This document shows positions 1 to 5,275 of a stretch of 8,800 nucleotides of DNA, one piece after another (within the stretch, counting starts at the first letter, position 1; the number at the start of each line of letters is the position of its first letter). The notes below the pieces were generated by a model, which ran no database searches, was not told the origin of the DNA, and saw only the letters and a program-made list of their open reading frames with translations. The translations under genes and the position numbers were made by a program. This stretch comes from Cyanobacteria bacterium NC_groundwater_1444_Ag_S-0.65um_54_12 (lineage in GTDB: Bacteria > Cyanobacteriota > Sericytochromatia > S15B-MN24 > VGJW01): contig JACQUT010000374.1 in the NCBI GenBank assembly GCA_016267585.1, positions 1 to 8,800 of the forward strand, written 5' to 3'.

Positions 1-404
1 CCATGCGTACTGATGCCGAAAAAAATGGCGCAACTTGGACGCAAAAAAATGACAATCGTGTGACTAAACTGGGAAAGTTTCTAAGGAAGACAAGAATCGA
101 TGAAATACCGCAACTAATTAATGTATTAACCGGTGAAATGAGCCTAGTTGGCCCGAGACCTGAACGACCGGAATTCATTTTTTCCTTAGCAAAGGAAATA
201 CCGTTTTATCAGCTGCGGCATTTAGTGCTGCCCGGTATAACTGGTTGGGCACAAGTGCGTTATCCCTATGGTGCTTCCATAAAAGATGCGGAAGAAAAAC
301 TACAGTATGACCTTTATTACGTAAAGAACCGTTCTCTCCGGTTTGACTTGATCATACTGTTAAGAACCATATCTGTTGTCCTGAATCGAACAGGTGCACG
401 ATAA
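1..404 (+). CDS. Exopolysaccharide sugar transferase (polyprenyl glycosylphosphotransferase), 5'-truncated
   Basis: This is the C-terminal catalytic part of a bacterial sugar transferase. Such enzymes sit in the inner membrane and move a sugar-1-phosphate from a UDP-sugar to undecaprenyl phosphate, the first step of exopolysaccharide assembly. The visible 133 residues carry the family signature: the SMR-type start of the domain, TRIDEIPQLINVL, GEMSLVGPRPE, then LPGITGWAQV. The tail (RYPYGAS, YDLYYVKNRS, ending VLNRTGAR) matches the subfamily associated with PEP-CTERM/exosortase loci (TIGR03013 type) from memory of that family. The ATG at position 3 is an internal Met, not the start, because full-length members are about 450 residues with N-terminal membrane segments; the gene begins left of the window. 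The epimerase follows after 43 bp on the same strand, consistent with one operon. Substrate sugar cannot be read from the sequence. Confidence 0.9.
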   Translation, partial: MRTDAEKNGATWTQKNDNRVTKLGKFLRKTRIDEIPQLINVLTGEMSLVGPRPERPEFIFSLAKEIPFYQLRHLVLPGITGWAQVRYPYGASIKDAEEKLQYDLYYVKNRSLRFDLIILLRTISVVLNRTGAR

Positions 405-447
405 TTTGCAGATTACAGCTCCAATGAGGAAGGAGAAATACTTACAA

Positions 448-1431
448 ATGCGGATTTTTATTACCGGAGGCGCAGGTTTTATAGGTTCGCACAGCGCAGA
501 GCTGCTAGTTAGACAAGGACTGGATGTTACTATCCTGGACAACCTGACAACAGGTTCCATTGCTAACTTGCGTGGCATAGAGGGGAAAATCCACTTCATA
601 GAGGGAGATATTCGTGATTTTAAAACATTACTTGATGCTATGCGGGGTTGTGAAGCAGTATTGCATCTAGCAGCTATCGTATCAGTCCCCAAGTCTATTT
701 TGGAACCACAACTAGCACACGAAGTCAATGCGACTGGAGCGCTACACGTTCTGGAAGCGGCTCGAGAAACCGGGATAAAACGGGTCGTCTTGGCAAGTTC
801 AGCTGCTATTTATGGAGATAATGCCGATATCCCTCTGAAGGAAACGGCGGTTCTGCAATCATTATCGCCTTATGCCGCACAAAAATGGCTAGACGAAATA
901 TACTCCGGGGTTTATGCGCATCTTCATGGTATTTCGCCAATATCTCTACGATATTTCAACGTATTTGGACCAAAACAACATATTTTCTCACCTTATTCGG
1001 GAGTTCTGAGTCGTTTCATTGCGGTAGCTATTCGAGGACAACCCATGACCATTCATGGTGATGGGCTGCAAACCAGGGACTTCGTATACGTGGATGATGT
1101 CGCTCAAGCCAATTTATTAGCCTTGTTTGCTCCGGATGATTGCAAGGATACCTGTATCAATATCGGTACTGGCCAAGCGATCAGCGTATTGCAGGCATCC
1201 GAAGCTATCAGCCGTTCAGCAAACCATAAAGGTTTGACGCTCTTTGCCGAAGCTCGCAAGGGCGATATTCGGCACTCACAGGCGGATATCAGTCGCGCCC
1301 GTCAGTTGTTGGGCTACGCTCCGCAAGTAATGTTCGAGACCGGTATTGCACGCACGATGACCTGGGCGCGGGAGCAAATGGATCTGCCCGCATTGTCGGT
1401 ATTGGAAGAAGCCCCCTGTCAAATCGCATAG
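448..1431 (+). CDS. NAD-dependent sugar epimerase/dehydratase (extended SDR, GalE/Gne-like)
   Basis: A 327-residue extended short-chain dehydrogenase that probably epimerises a UDP-activated sugar for the exopolysaccharide made by this locus. Visible features are the NAD-binding loop TGGAGFIGS (residues 6-14), acidic D31 after the second strand, the VLHLAA strand end (71-76), the catalytic serine region LASSAAIYG (115-123), the YxxxK pair Y142/K146, and RYFNVFGPKQ plus GDGLQTRDFVYVDDV in the substrate-binding half. Length fits the family. The start is ATG 448 because it places the Gly-rich loop at the usual distance from the N-terminus and has AGGAAGGAG upstream (427-435), although the 12-nt spacing is long. 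An in-frame ATG at 424 has no visible ribosome site, and a GTG at 394 lies inside the previous gene. UDP-Glc/Gal or UDP-GlcNAc/GalNAc 4-epimerase are the likely activities; a 4,6-dehydratase is less likely. Confidence 0.88.
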   Translation: MRIFITGGAGFIGSHSAELLVRQGLDVTILDNLTTGSIANLRGIEGKIHFIEGDIRDFKTLLDAMRGCEAVLHLAAIVSVPKSILEPQLAHEVNATGALHVLEAARETGIKRVVLASSAAIYGDNADIPLKETAVLQSLSPYAAQKWLDEIYSGVYAHLHGISPISLRYFNVFGPKQHIFSPYSGVLSRFIAVAIRGQPMTIHGDGLQTRDFVYVDDVAQANLLALFAPDDCKDTCINIGTGQAISVLQASEAISRSANHKGLTLFAEARKGDIRHSQADISRARQLLGYAPQVMFETGIARTMTWAREQMDLPALSVLEEAPCQIA

Positions 1432-1458
1432 CAATTCAGGGATCATTTGGAGGTACTT

Positions 1459-1806
1459 ATGAACCGTTATTCGATCATCTGTCTGTCTGCTTTGGTCGCA
1501 GCATTAGCCGGTTGCCCTTGGAAAGCTCCACCACAAGTGGCGCATCGTTCGGCACCACCTGATTTGGTGAAACCTACCCCATATCTTCCGGCAATTTGGC
1601 CAAGCGCTGAGCCAGTTGCCACGCCCCTGGCAACTTATCCAACGAATGACACCACATCCCCTGGCTGGTTGCAAGAGGAGCCAGCTACGGTATCTGCTTC
1701 GCCGCCACTTTCGCCAGATGCGACCTGTTCGCCTGGTTATATCAACCCGAAACACCACTTGACAGATACTGATATTTGTCCAGTCAAGGACCATGGTGCT
1801 TGGTAA
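1459..1806 (+). CDS. Small proline-rich lipoprotein, function unknown
   Basis: A 115-residue predicted lipoprotein. The N-terminus MNRYSIICLSALVAALAGC is a classical lipoprotein signal: one basic residue, a hydrophobic stretch and an LAGC lipobox with the acylated cysteine at residue 19. The mature part is rich in Pro, Ala, Thr and Ser (for example APPDLVKPTPYLPAIWP), has no predicted fold that I recognise, and ends with two Cys-containing motifs near DATCSPGYINP and DTDICPVKD. The start is ATG 1459, with GGAGG at 1449-1453 five bases upstream; a TTG at 1447 overlaps that ribosome site and is rejected. It lies 27 bp after the epimerase and is probably co-transcribed with the polysaccharide genes, so a role at the envelope in polymer export or anchoring is possible, but this is inference from position only. 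Position 19 favours surface or periplasmic anchoring; the target membrane cannot be settled. Confidence 0.75.
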   Translation: MNRYSIICLSALVAALAGCPWKAPPQVAHRSAPPDLVKPTPYLPAIWPSAEPVATPLATYPTNDTTSPGWLQEEPATVSASPPLSPDATCSPGYINPKHHLTDTDICPVKDHGAW

Positions 1807-1820
1807 CCTGCTTGGCAAGA

Positions 1821-1828
1821 AATAAAAG
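1821..1828. repeat. Left target-site duplication, AATAAAAG
   Basis: Eight bases directly outside the left inverted terminal repeat, identical to 2019-2026 outside the right one. The undisturbed target would have read AAG-AATAAAAG-TCACGC. Confidence 0.85.
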
Positions 1829-1844
1829 GTAACTGCTCACCAGG
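1829..1844 (+). repeat. Left terminal inverted repeat of the MITE-like element
   Basis: GTAACTGCTCACCAGG. Its reverse complement matches 2003-2018 except at one base (C1840 opposite A2007). If transcribed, the two ends could close the whole element as one long stem. Confidence 0.85.
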
Positions 1845-1866
1845 AGACTTTCTTGAGCGCTCTCGT

Positions 1867-1913
1867 AGGCCCCGGGCCGCAGCGTACTGTTGCGTACGTG
1901 AGGCACGGGGCCT
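1867..1913. other. Long hairpin inside the MITE-like element
   Basis: Outer arms AGGCCCCG (1867-1874) and CGGGGCCT (1906-1913) are perfectly complementary. Inside them GCC (1876-1878) can pair with GGC (1902-1904), and CGTAC (1883-1887) with GTACG (1894-1898) around a six-base loop. No T-run follows on either strand, so it does not look like an intrinsic terminator. Confidence 0.6.
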
Positions 1914-1961
1914 CTAGAATTGACGCCACCGCTGGCGGATAGTACCCGGATACAGGGTTTC

Positions 1962-1983
1962 CCGGCTGTGCTTGCACGGCTGG
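1962..1983 (+). other. CUUG-tetraloop hairpin inside the MITE-like element
   Basis: Arms CCGGCTGTG (1962-1970) and CACGGCTGG (1975-1983) form nine pairs, two of them G-U, around a CTTG loop (1971-1974). The G-U pairs work only in RNA read from the + strand; on the - strand they become A-C mismatches. Confidence 0.5.
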
Positions 1984-2002
1984 TCAAGAGCCAGAAAGCA
2001 AC

Positions 2003-2018
2003 CCTGATGAGCAGTTAC
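2003..2018 (-). repeat. Right terminal inverted repeat of the MITE-like element
   Basis: CCTGATGAGCAGTTAC, the inverted partner of 1829-1844, with 11 uninterrupted matches at the outer end, one mismatch, then four more matches. Confidence 0.85.
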
Positions 2019-2026
2019 AATAAAAG
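2019..2026. repeat. Right target-site duplication, AATAAAAG
   Basis: Eight bases directly outside the right inverted terminal repeat, identical to 1821-1828. A perfect copy suggests the insertion is not very old. Confidence 0.85.
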
Positions 2027-2039
2027 TCACGCTTGTTTG

Positions 2040-2067
2040 TTGCATTTGGATGGCACCGCAGTAAAAT
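2040..2067 (+). promoter_or_regulatory. Sigma-70-like promoter candidate for a + strand RNA
   Basis: TTGCAT (2040-2045) and TAAAAT (2062-2067) are separated by 16 bases, a good match to -35 and -10 boxes. Transcription would begin near 2074, just before the hairpin series at 2086-2236. No coding start with a ribosome site follows, so the product would be non-coding. Motif match by eye only. Confidence 0.35.
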
Positions 2068-2085
2068 ACTCTTACACCTAAATAG

Positions 2086-2236
2086 GGTATCGGTTCCGAG
2101 CCTGGGACGCCGGATACCAGAATCGGTACCCGGTGGTTCCCGCGATTCTAGTGAAAACTAGAAACGGGATGGCCACCTTCCGCAATGGGAAATAATAGGC
2201 TGGGAGCCTGTGAGTGGGAACGCTTGCGGGCTCCCA
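2086..2236 (+). ncRNA. Candidate structured non-coding RNA
   Basis: Three hairpins follow each other. Hairpin 1: GGTATC (2086-2091) with GATACC (2113-2118), with GTTCC/GGGAC inside. Hairpin 2 is a three-step stem: GGTGG (2132-2136) with CCACC (2173-2177), TCCCG (2138-2142) with CGGGA (2165-2169), and TTCTAGT (2146-2152) with ACTAGAA (2157-2163), capped by a GAAA tetraloop. Hairpin 3: 2201-2236, capped by GGAA. Both caps are GNRA type only when read on the + strand, and the G-U pairs of hairpins 1 and 3 also hold only on that strand. A promoter-like sequence lies just upstream. I compared it by memory with common riboswitches, RNase P RNA, 6S and tmRNA and found no match. It could instead be a long structured 3' region or a degenerate repeat element. 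Confidence 0.4.
2201..2236. terminator. Strong hairpin between convergent genes; possible terminator of the - strand operon
   Basis: TGGGAGCC (2201-2208) and GGCTCCCA (2229-2236) are perfect complements. On the + strand the pairing continues for eight more pairs (four G-U) to a GGAA loop at 2217-2220, making 16 pairs in a row. It lies 12 bp past the stop codon of the UbiA-family gene. Read on the - strand, the stem is followed by GCCTATTATTTCCC, a weak T-rich tract, so it could end the operon transcript. No T-run follows on the + strand. Confidence 0.45.
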
Positions 2237-2248
2237 TCATCATGGTCG

Positions 2249-3193
2249 TCATTGCAGCCCATAACGTGCAATAAGCTCCACTAAAAAGCTCAAATAAAGC
2301 AACAAAGCGAACTTCTCTGTGAAAGGCTTGAGATACGAAGTTCGAGGGCTTTGCTTCCACTGCCAGCGCCCGAAACCGAACATGGCAAAGCCGTAGGCAA
2401 ACAATAGAGCCAGGCGAAAATAAACGGACCAGGCGAGCTGATTGGCAAACCACCAGGCTAACAGGGTTGCCAAGGTAAGGCAAAATACTGGCAGCATACC
2501 AGCCAATCTTGGCCCAAAAATTTGGGAATAAGTCACATATGCGGTTTCTTCCGATTTATCACGGATTTTTCTGCTAAATTCCCAGCTTAACACCGGTAGC
2601 CAGAACAAGAGAATGGCTAACCAAACTGCAGGTGGGACTGCCCAAAAACTTTGCCGATAATCTGCCAAAAATACCGACAAGATATAAAGATGCGAAACGA
2701 AAACCAGTGGATTATGGGTTGCTACCGTCAGCAATAGACTCTTACGGTGTAGTTCCGGCAAAAAGAAGTATTTATAGGTCAAGAGTCCGTAGCCTAGCAA
2801 AATGCTCAGGCCAATGAACGCTTTTCCCGAGAAAAGATTCAGTGTCACCATCATTCCAGCAAGAAACCATCCGAGTGCTTGCAGGTCTCGCGGCAATACG
2901 CGACCAGCTGGCAGGGGACGTTGCGGGAAAAGTAAGCGATCTGACTCGAGGTCTTTGAACTCGTCGAAAATGCGCGTCAGCAAGGAAAAAGCCAGCAGCG
3001 TCAGAGCACCGGTCAAGCTCTGGGGCGTTATATGGAGTGGTCGTATGTCATATATCACTTGTAGTAAGAAATAGAAGACAAAAAAACCTAGCAAAGCTGC
3101 CGGAACATTCACCTGCAAGGGAAACATTTCGCGCAGGTAAGTCCAGAGGCGTTGTGGGAAAGTAGTGACAACCTGATTTTGTTCGGTACTCAT
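2249..3193 (-). CDS. UbiA-family prenyltransferase, integral membrane
   Basis: A 314-residue membrane protein of the UbiA superfamily, which moves a prenyl chain from a prenyl diphosphate to an aromatic or lipid acceptor at the inner membrane. The first Asp-rich motif is the DEFKDLESD segment (residues 77-85), followed by the characteristic RPLPAGR (92-98). The second metal/diphosphate site corresponds to the E205-E216 segment with SRKIRDKSEE. About eight hydrophobic segments are visible (roughly 30-50, 60-75, 105-125, 126-145, 155-178, 185-204, 230-252, 256-275 and 293-310). Its ATG overlaps the decarboxylase stop by 4 bp (ATGA), so the two are translationally coupled. The second motif is more basic than in 4-hydroxybenzoate prenyltransferases, and no quinone gene is nearby, so quinone synthesis is not favoured. 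A lipid acceptor is inferred from the neighbours. Last gene of the operon. Confidence 0.85.
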   Translation of the reverse strand: MSTEQNQVVTTFPQRLWTYLREMFPLQVNVPAALLGFFVFYFLLQVIYDIRPLHITPQSLTGALTLLAFSLLTRIFDEFKDLESDRLLFPQRPLPAGRVLPRDLQALGWFLAGMMVTLNLFSGKAFIGLSILLGYGLLTYKYFFLPELHRKSLLLTVATHNPLVFVSHLYILSVFLADYRQSFWAVPPAVWLAILLFWLPVLSWEFSRKIRDKSEETAYVTYSQIFGPRLAGMLPVFCLTLATLLAWWFANQLAWSVYFRLALLFAYGFAMFGFGRWQWKQSPRTSYLKPFTEKFALLLYLSFLVELIARYGLQ

Positions 3194-4098
3194 GGCCTTT
3201 TTCCTATAGCGCTGCCAGCTATTATGGAATTCTCGATCCCGGCTTGCGATGACCAGATCAGATCGGCGGCAAATTCAACGACCCCCGGCTCGAAAAGCAA
3301 CAGCAATGTCGATCCGCCAAATTGAAAGTAACCTTTTTCTGCCCCTCGTCTGACATGCCCAGGATCATAAGTCTGGACTATTGAGCCTACCCCGAGAGCT
3401 CCTACTTCCACGTAGGCGATTCGTCCAAAATTTTCGGAGTCGAACCAGGTCACCGCACGCTTGTTATGGCAATACAATTGCGAAACCTTGGCCAGCGCAA
3501 TGGGGTTTACCGAATGATAACGCCCGGGAATCAGGCTAGCCATACCGACCCGACCGGTATCCGGAAAATGGAAGCGATGGTAATCATAAGGAGCCAGACG
3601 GATTACCATGCCAGTTCCGCCTGAATAGGGTCTTGCTGCTGCCTCGGATGCCAGCAACACACTCAGCGAAACGGTGTTGCCTTTGATCGGCAGCAGCAGT
3701 TCTGCTGCCAGGTGCGGGAAGACCAGAATCTTGCCGTCAGCCGGTGCTGGTAAAATCGCTGGATCTTCCGCAAAAGGACGGGCACCGGGCTTCAGGCGTC
3801 GGCAGAAAAAGGCGTTGAAACTGGGATAACTGTCTACTGGCAGCTCCAGTTCAGCGAGATTGATACCGTAAGTGGTGGCAAAGGCTCGGATCTGCCGCCG
3901 GCTAGCTGGTCTTTCTTGCCACTTGCCATAGAGCCAGCTAATAAAGCCATTATTGAGAAACCGCTCGAAAAGCCAAGCACCGGTTCTACTCTCGTAAAAC
4001 CAGCGGAGGGCGGCTTCGGCAAAAACTGGTTCGCTGACAACTTCCCCGGTTTGCCTTATGCGATAATGAACGGCAGTACGAGAGTTGCTATGTTGCAT
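3190..4098 (-). CDS. psd: Phosphatidylserine decarboxylase proenzyme
   Basis: A 302-residue proenzyme that removes CO2 from phosphatidylserine to give phosphatidylethanolamine. It cleaves itself to form a pyruvoyl cofactor. The cleavage site is GGST near the C-terminus (residues 261-264), with Ser263 becoming the pyruvoyl group and a small alpha chain of about 40 residues. The charge-relay residues expected in this family are present: Asp121 in APADGKI, and His174 and His177 in PYDYHRFHFP. Other family segments are YPSFNAFFCRRLKPGARP and YHSVNPIAL. The start is taken as ATG 4098, with AGGA five bases upstream; a TTG at 4116 would add six residues. Most bacterial homologues, including E. coli, have LGST; GGST resembles the PSD2-type enzymes. 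It follows the GNAT-like gene by 41 bp. With the phosphatidyltransferase upstream it forms a two-step ethanolamine-headgroup module, though the acyl or alkyl part of its substrate may differ. Confidence 0.92.
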   Translation of the reverse strand: MQHSNSRTAVHYRIRQTGEVVSEPVFAEAALRWFYESRTGAWLFERFLNNGFISWLYGKWQERPASRRQIRAFATTYGINLAELELPVDSYPSFNAFFCRRLKPGARPFAEDPAILPAPADGKILVFPHLAAELLLPIKGNTVSLSVLLASEAAARPYSGGTGMVIRLAPYDYHRFHFPDTGRVGMASLIPGRYHSVNPIALAKVSQLYCHNKRAVTWFDSENFGRIAYVEVGALGVGSIVQTYDPGHVRRGAEKGYFQFGGSTLLLLFEPGVVEFAADLIWSSQAGIENSIIAGSAIGKRP

Positions 4099-4139
4099 TG
4101 TTATCCTGATGGTCAAAGCCTGGCAAACCCTGGTAACTA

Positions 4140-5234
4140 TTAATACAATGATTTGGCAAATATCCCGTAACTTCGTGACGCTGGCAGGCCAGTAGCAGCA
4201 TAAACAGCCGGACCCTCTTTTACCAGAGCTCCGATCACCAGCTGGAATGGCAAGCGCAAAATATCGTCCAGTACCTGATCAAGGCCTACCTCCACCAGGC
4301 CGAACTTACGGTGCGCTTTGCAAATACCTACCGTGTGCAAGACCAGCGTTTGCAGTTTGACGTCAGCTAACGAAAGCTGGCTGATTTCGCCGTTAGCGGC
4401 GATGAAGGCGGCAGACGGATCGTTATAAGTATACAAATAGGCGACCAGCTCGCCGGTAGCTAGTTCTAGCGTCTTGCGGCTCACTGGCACGCAAATTATA
4501 TCCTTGGCTTCAAAAAAGCGTCCGATGAATTCCTCGCGACTGATTGCCGAGTAACCATAATTCTCGGCATAGGTTTCCAGCACCACCGGATAGAGAGCGG
4601 CGCATTCCTGATCGAAGCGCTCGATGGCAAAGCGCTCGATGCTGTAACGTTCAAGCAGGCCTTGATAGCTAGCCGCTTTTTGTCCCACCGCTCGCTTGAA
4701 CGCCTGCATGAAACTGCAGGGGATATCCCAGCTGCGCCAGTAGGTCAATTGCTGGTAACCGTTAGCCAGCAGTAACGGAGCGTAATACCGGGGCGATCGC
4801 GGTTCACCATAAAAGGGCGGACGTTCGAACCCGTCAGTCATCAAGCGGTACTGATTGAAGATGTGCAAATTGACCGGGCCATGGATTGCCGCTCTCCCTT
4901 GCGAGCGCAACCAGTCTTCAGCAGCAGTCAGCAGCATTTGCGCCAGTTTTTGATCGTCGATGGCCTCGAAGTAACCAAAATGCCCGATTTGTGGGTCGGC
5001 CAGGGAATAATCGATGGAAGCGGCGATTCTGCCCACGACCCGACGTGCGGAATCTAGACCGGCGAAAAGCTGCACCTTGCCATGATTAAAAAATGGATTA
5101 GTGGCAGAGAGTTCGCTGGTTACCGCGGCCTTGAGCGGCGGGACCCACGCATGTTCATCCGAATAGATTCGCCAGGGGAGGTCGATAAACTCTGCAAACA
5201 ATGGTGAATTGATCTCTACCGGAAGAATTTCCAA
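4140..5234 (-). CDS. YghO-like GNAT-fold protein, putative lipid-related acyltransferase
   Basis: A 364-residue cytosolic protein resembling the YghO family, which carries GNAT (acyl-CoA N-acyltransferase) folds but whose reaction is poorly known. Family-type segments are IYSDEHAWVPPL (23-34), NPFFNHG (46-52), VVGRIAASID (66-75), GHFGYFEAIDD (84-94), AAEDWLRSQGR (104-114) with GPVN (119-122), and TDGFERPP with the YYAPLLLANGY stretch. The C-terminal half (about 200-364) looks like a second GNAT-like domain. No membrane segment or signal peptide is visible. The start is TTG 5234, supported by AGGAG (complement of 5242-5246) seven bases upstream; the nearby ATG at 5241 is in another frame. Bacterial ceramide synthase is also a GNAT-family protein, so N-acylation of an amino lipid is conceivable, but this is inference from fold and from the phospholipid genes on both sides. 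Confidence 0.75.
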   Translation of the reverse strand: MEILPVEINSPLFAEFIDLPWRIYSDEHAWVPPLKAAVTSELSATNPFFNHGKVQLFAGLDSARRVVGRIAASIDYSLADPQIGHFGYFEAIDDQKLAQMLLTAAEDWLRSQGRAAIHGPVNLHIFNQYRLMTDGFERPPFYGEPRSPRYYAPLLLANGYQQLTYWRSWDIPCSFMQAFKRAVGQKAASYQGLLERYSIERFAIERFDQECAALYPVVLETYAENYGYSAISREEFIGRFFEAKDIICVPVSRKTLELATGELVAYLYTYNDPSAAFIAANGEISQLSLADVKLQTLVLHTVGICKAHRKFGLVEVGLDQVLDDILRLPFQLVIGALVKEGPAVYAATGLPASRSYGIFAKSLY

Positions 5235-5241
5235 ACGTCAT

Positions 5242-5246
5242 CTCCT
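5242..5246 (-). promoter_or_regulatory. Shine-Dalgarno that decides a TTG start
   Basis: AGGAG on the - strand, seven bases before TTG 5234. It is the best ribosome site in the operon and settles the non-ATG start of the GNAT-like gene, since no in-frame ATG occurs until beyond residue 130. Confidence 0.65.
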
Positions 5247-5275
5247 ATCTAGCAAGCATCCGAACAAGCAATCAG

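Larger units (their letters stand above)
1829..2018. mobile_element. 190-bp MITE-like element, probably mobilised by an IS66-family transposase
   Basis: The left end GTAACTGCTCACCAGG (1829-1844) and the right end CCTGATGAGCAGTTAC (2003-2018) are inverted repeats matching at 15 of 16 positions; the match resumes with CTTTCT after a short gap. The element is bordered on both sides by the same 8 bases, AATAAAAG (1821-1828 and 2019-2026), a perfect target-site duplication. Ends that start with GTAA and an 8-bp duplication are known hallmarks of IS66-family elements. No transposase gene fits in 190 bp, and the only ORFs crossing it are short and unremarkable, so it would be non-autonomous. The interior is rich in inverted repeats (see the hairpins at 1867-1913 and 1962-1983). 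It inserted 14 bp after the lipoprotein stop codon, harming no gene. The inverted ends and duplication are seen directly; the family assignment is inference. Confidence 0.85.

Noticed and set aside
394..447. Upstream GTG (394) or ATG (424) start for the epimerase
   Set aside because: GTG 394 lies in the preceding gene; neither has a ribosome site, and both would push the NAD-binding loop away from the N-terminus.
1829..2018. Retron-like non-coding RNA: long inverted ends enclosing about 190 nt of hairpins
   Set aside because: No reverse transcriptase gene lies nearby, and the perfect 8-bp duplication outside the ends is better explained by transposition.
2003..2030. Hammerhead ribozyme core, suggested by CTGATGAG
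   Set aside because: The downstream sequence lacks the second stem followed by GAAA and the cleavage-site strand; CTGATGAG here is the end of the terminal inverted repeat.
2086..2170. tRNA gene
   Set aside because: The length and stems are superficially similar, but there is no T-loop GGTTCRANYCC sequence, no anticodon arm and no acceptor stem.
2148..2483. 111-codon open frame on the - strand running from the hairpin region into the UbiA-family gene
   Set aside because: It overlaps a well-supported membrane protein gene in another frame, and its product looks like random translation.
4099..4116. TTG 4116 as the start of the phosphatidylserine decarboxylase
   Set aside because: ATG 4098 has AGGA at good spacing, and the six extra residues show no family similarity.
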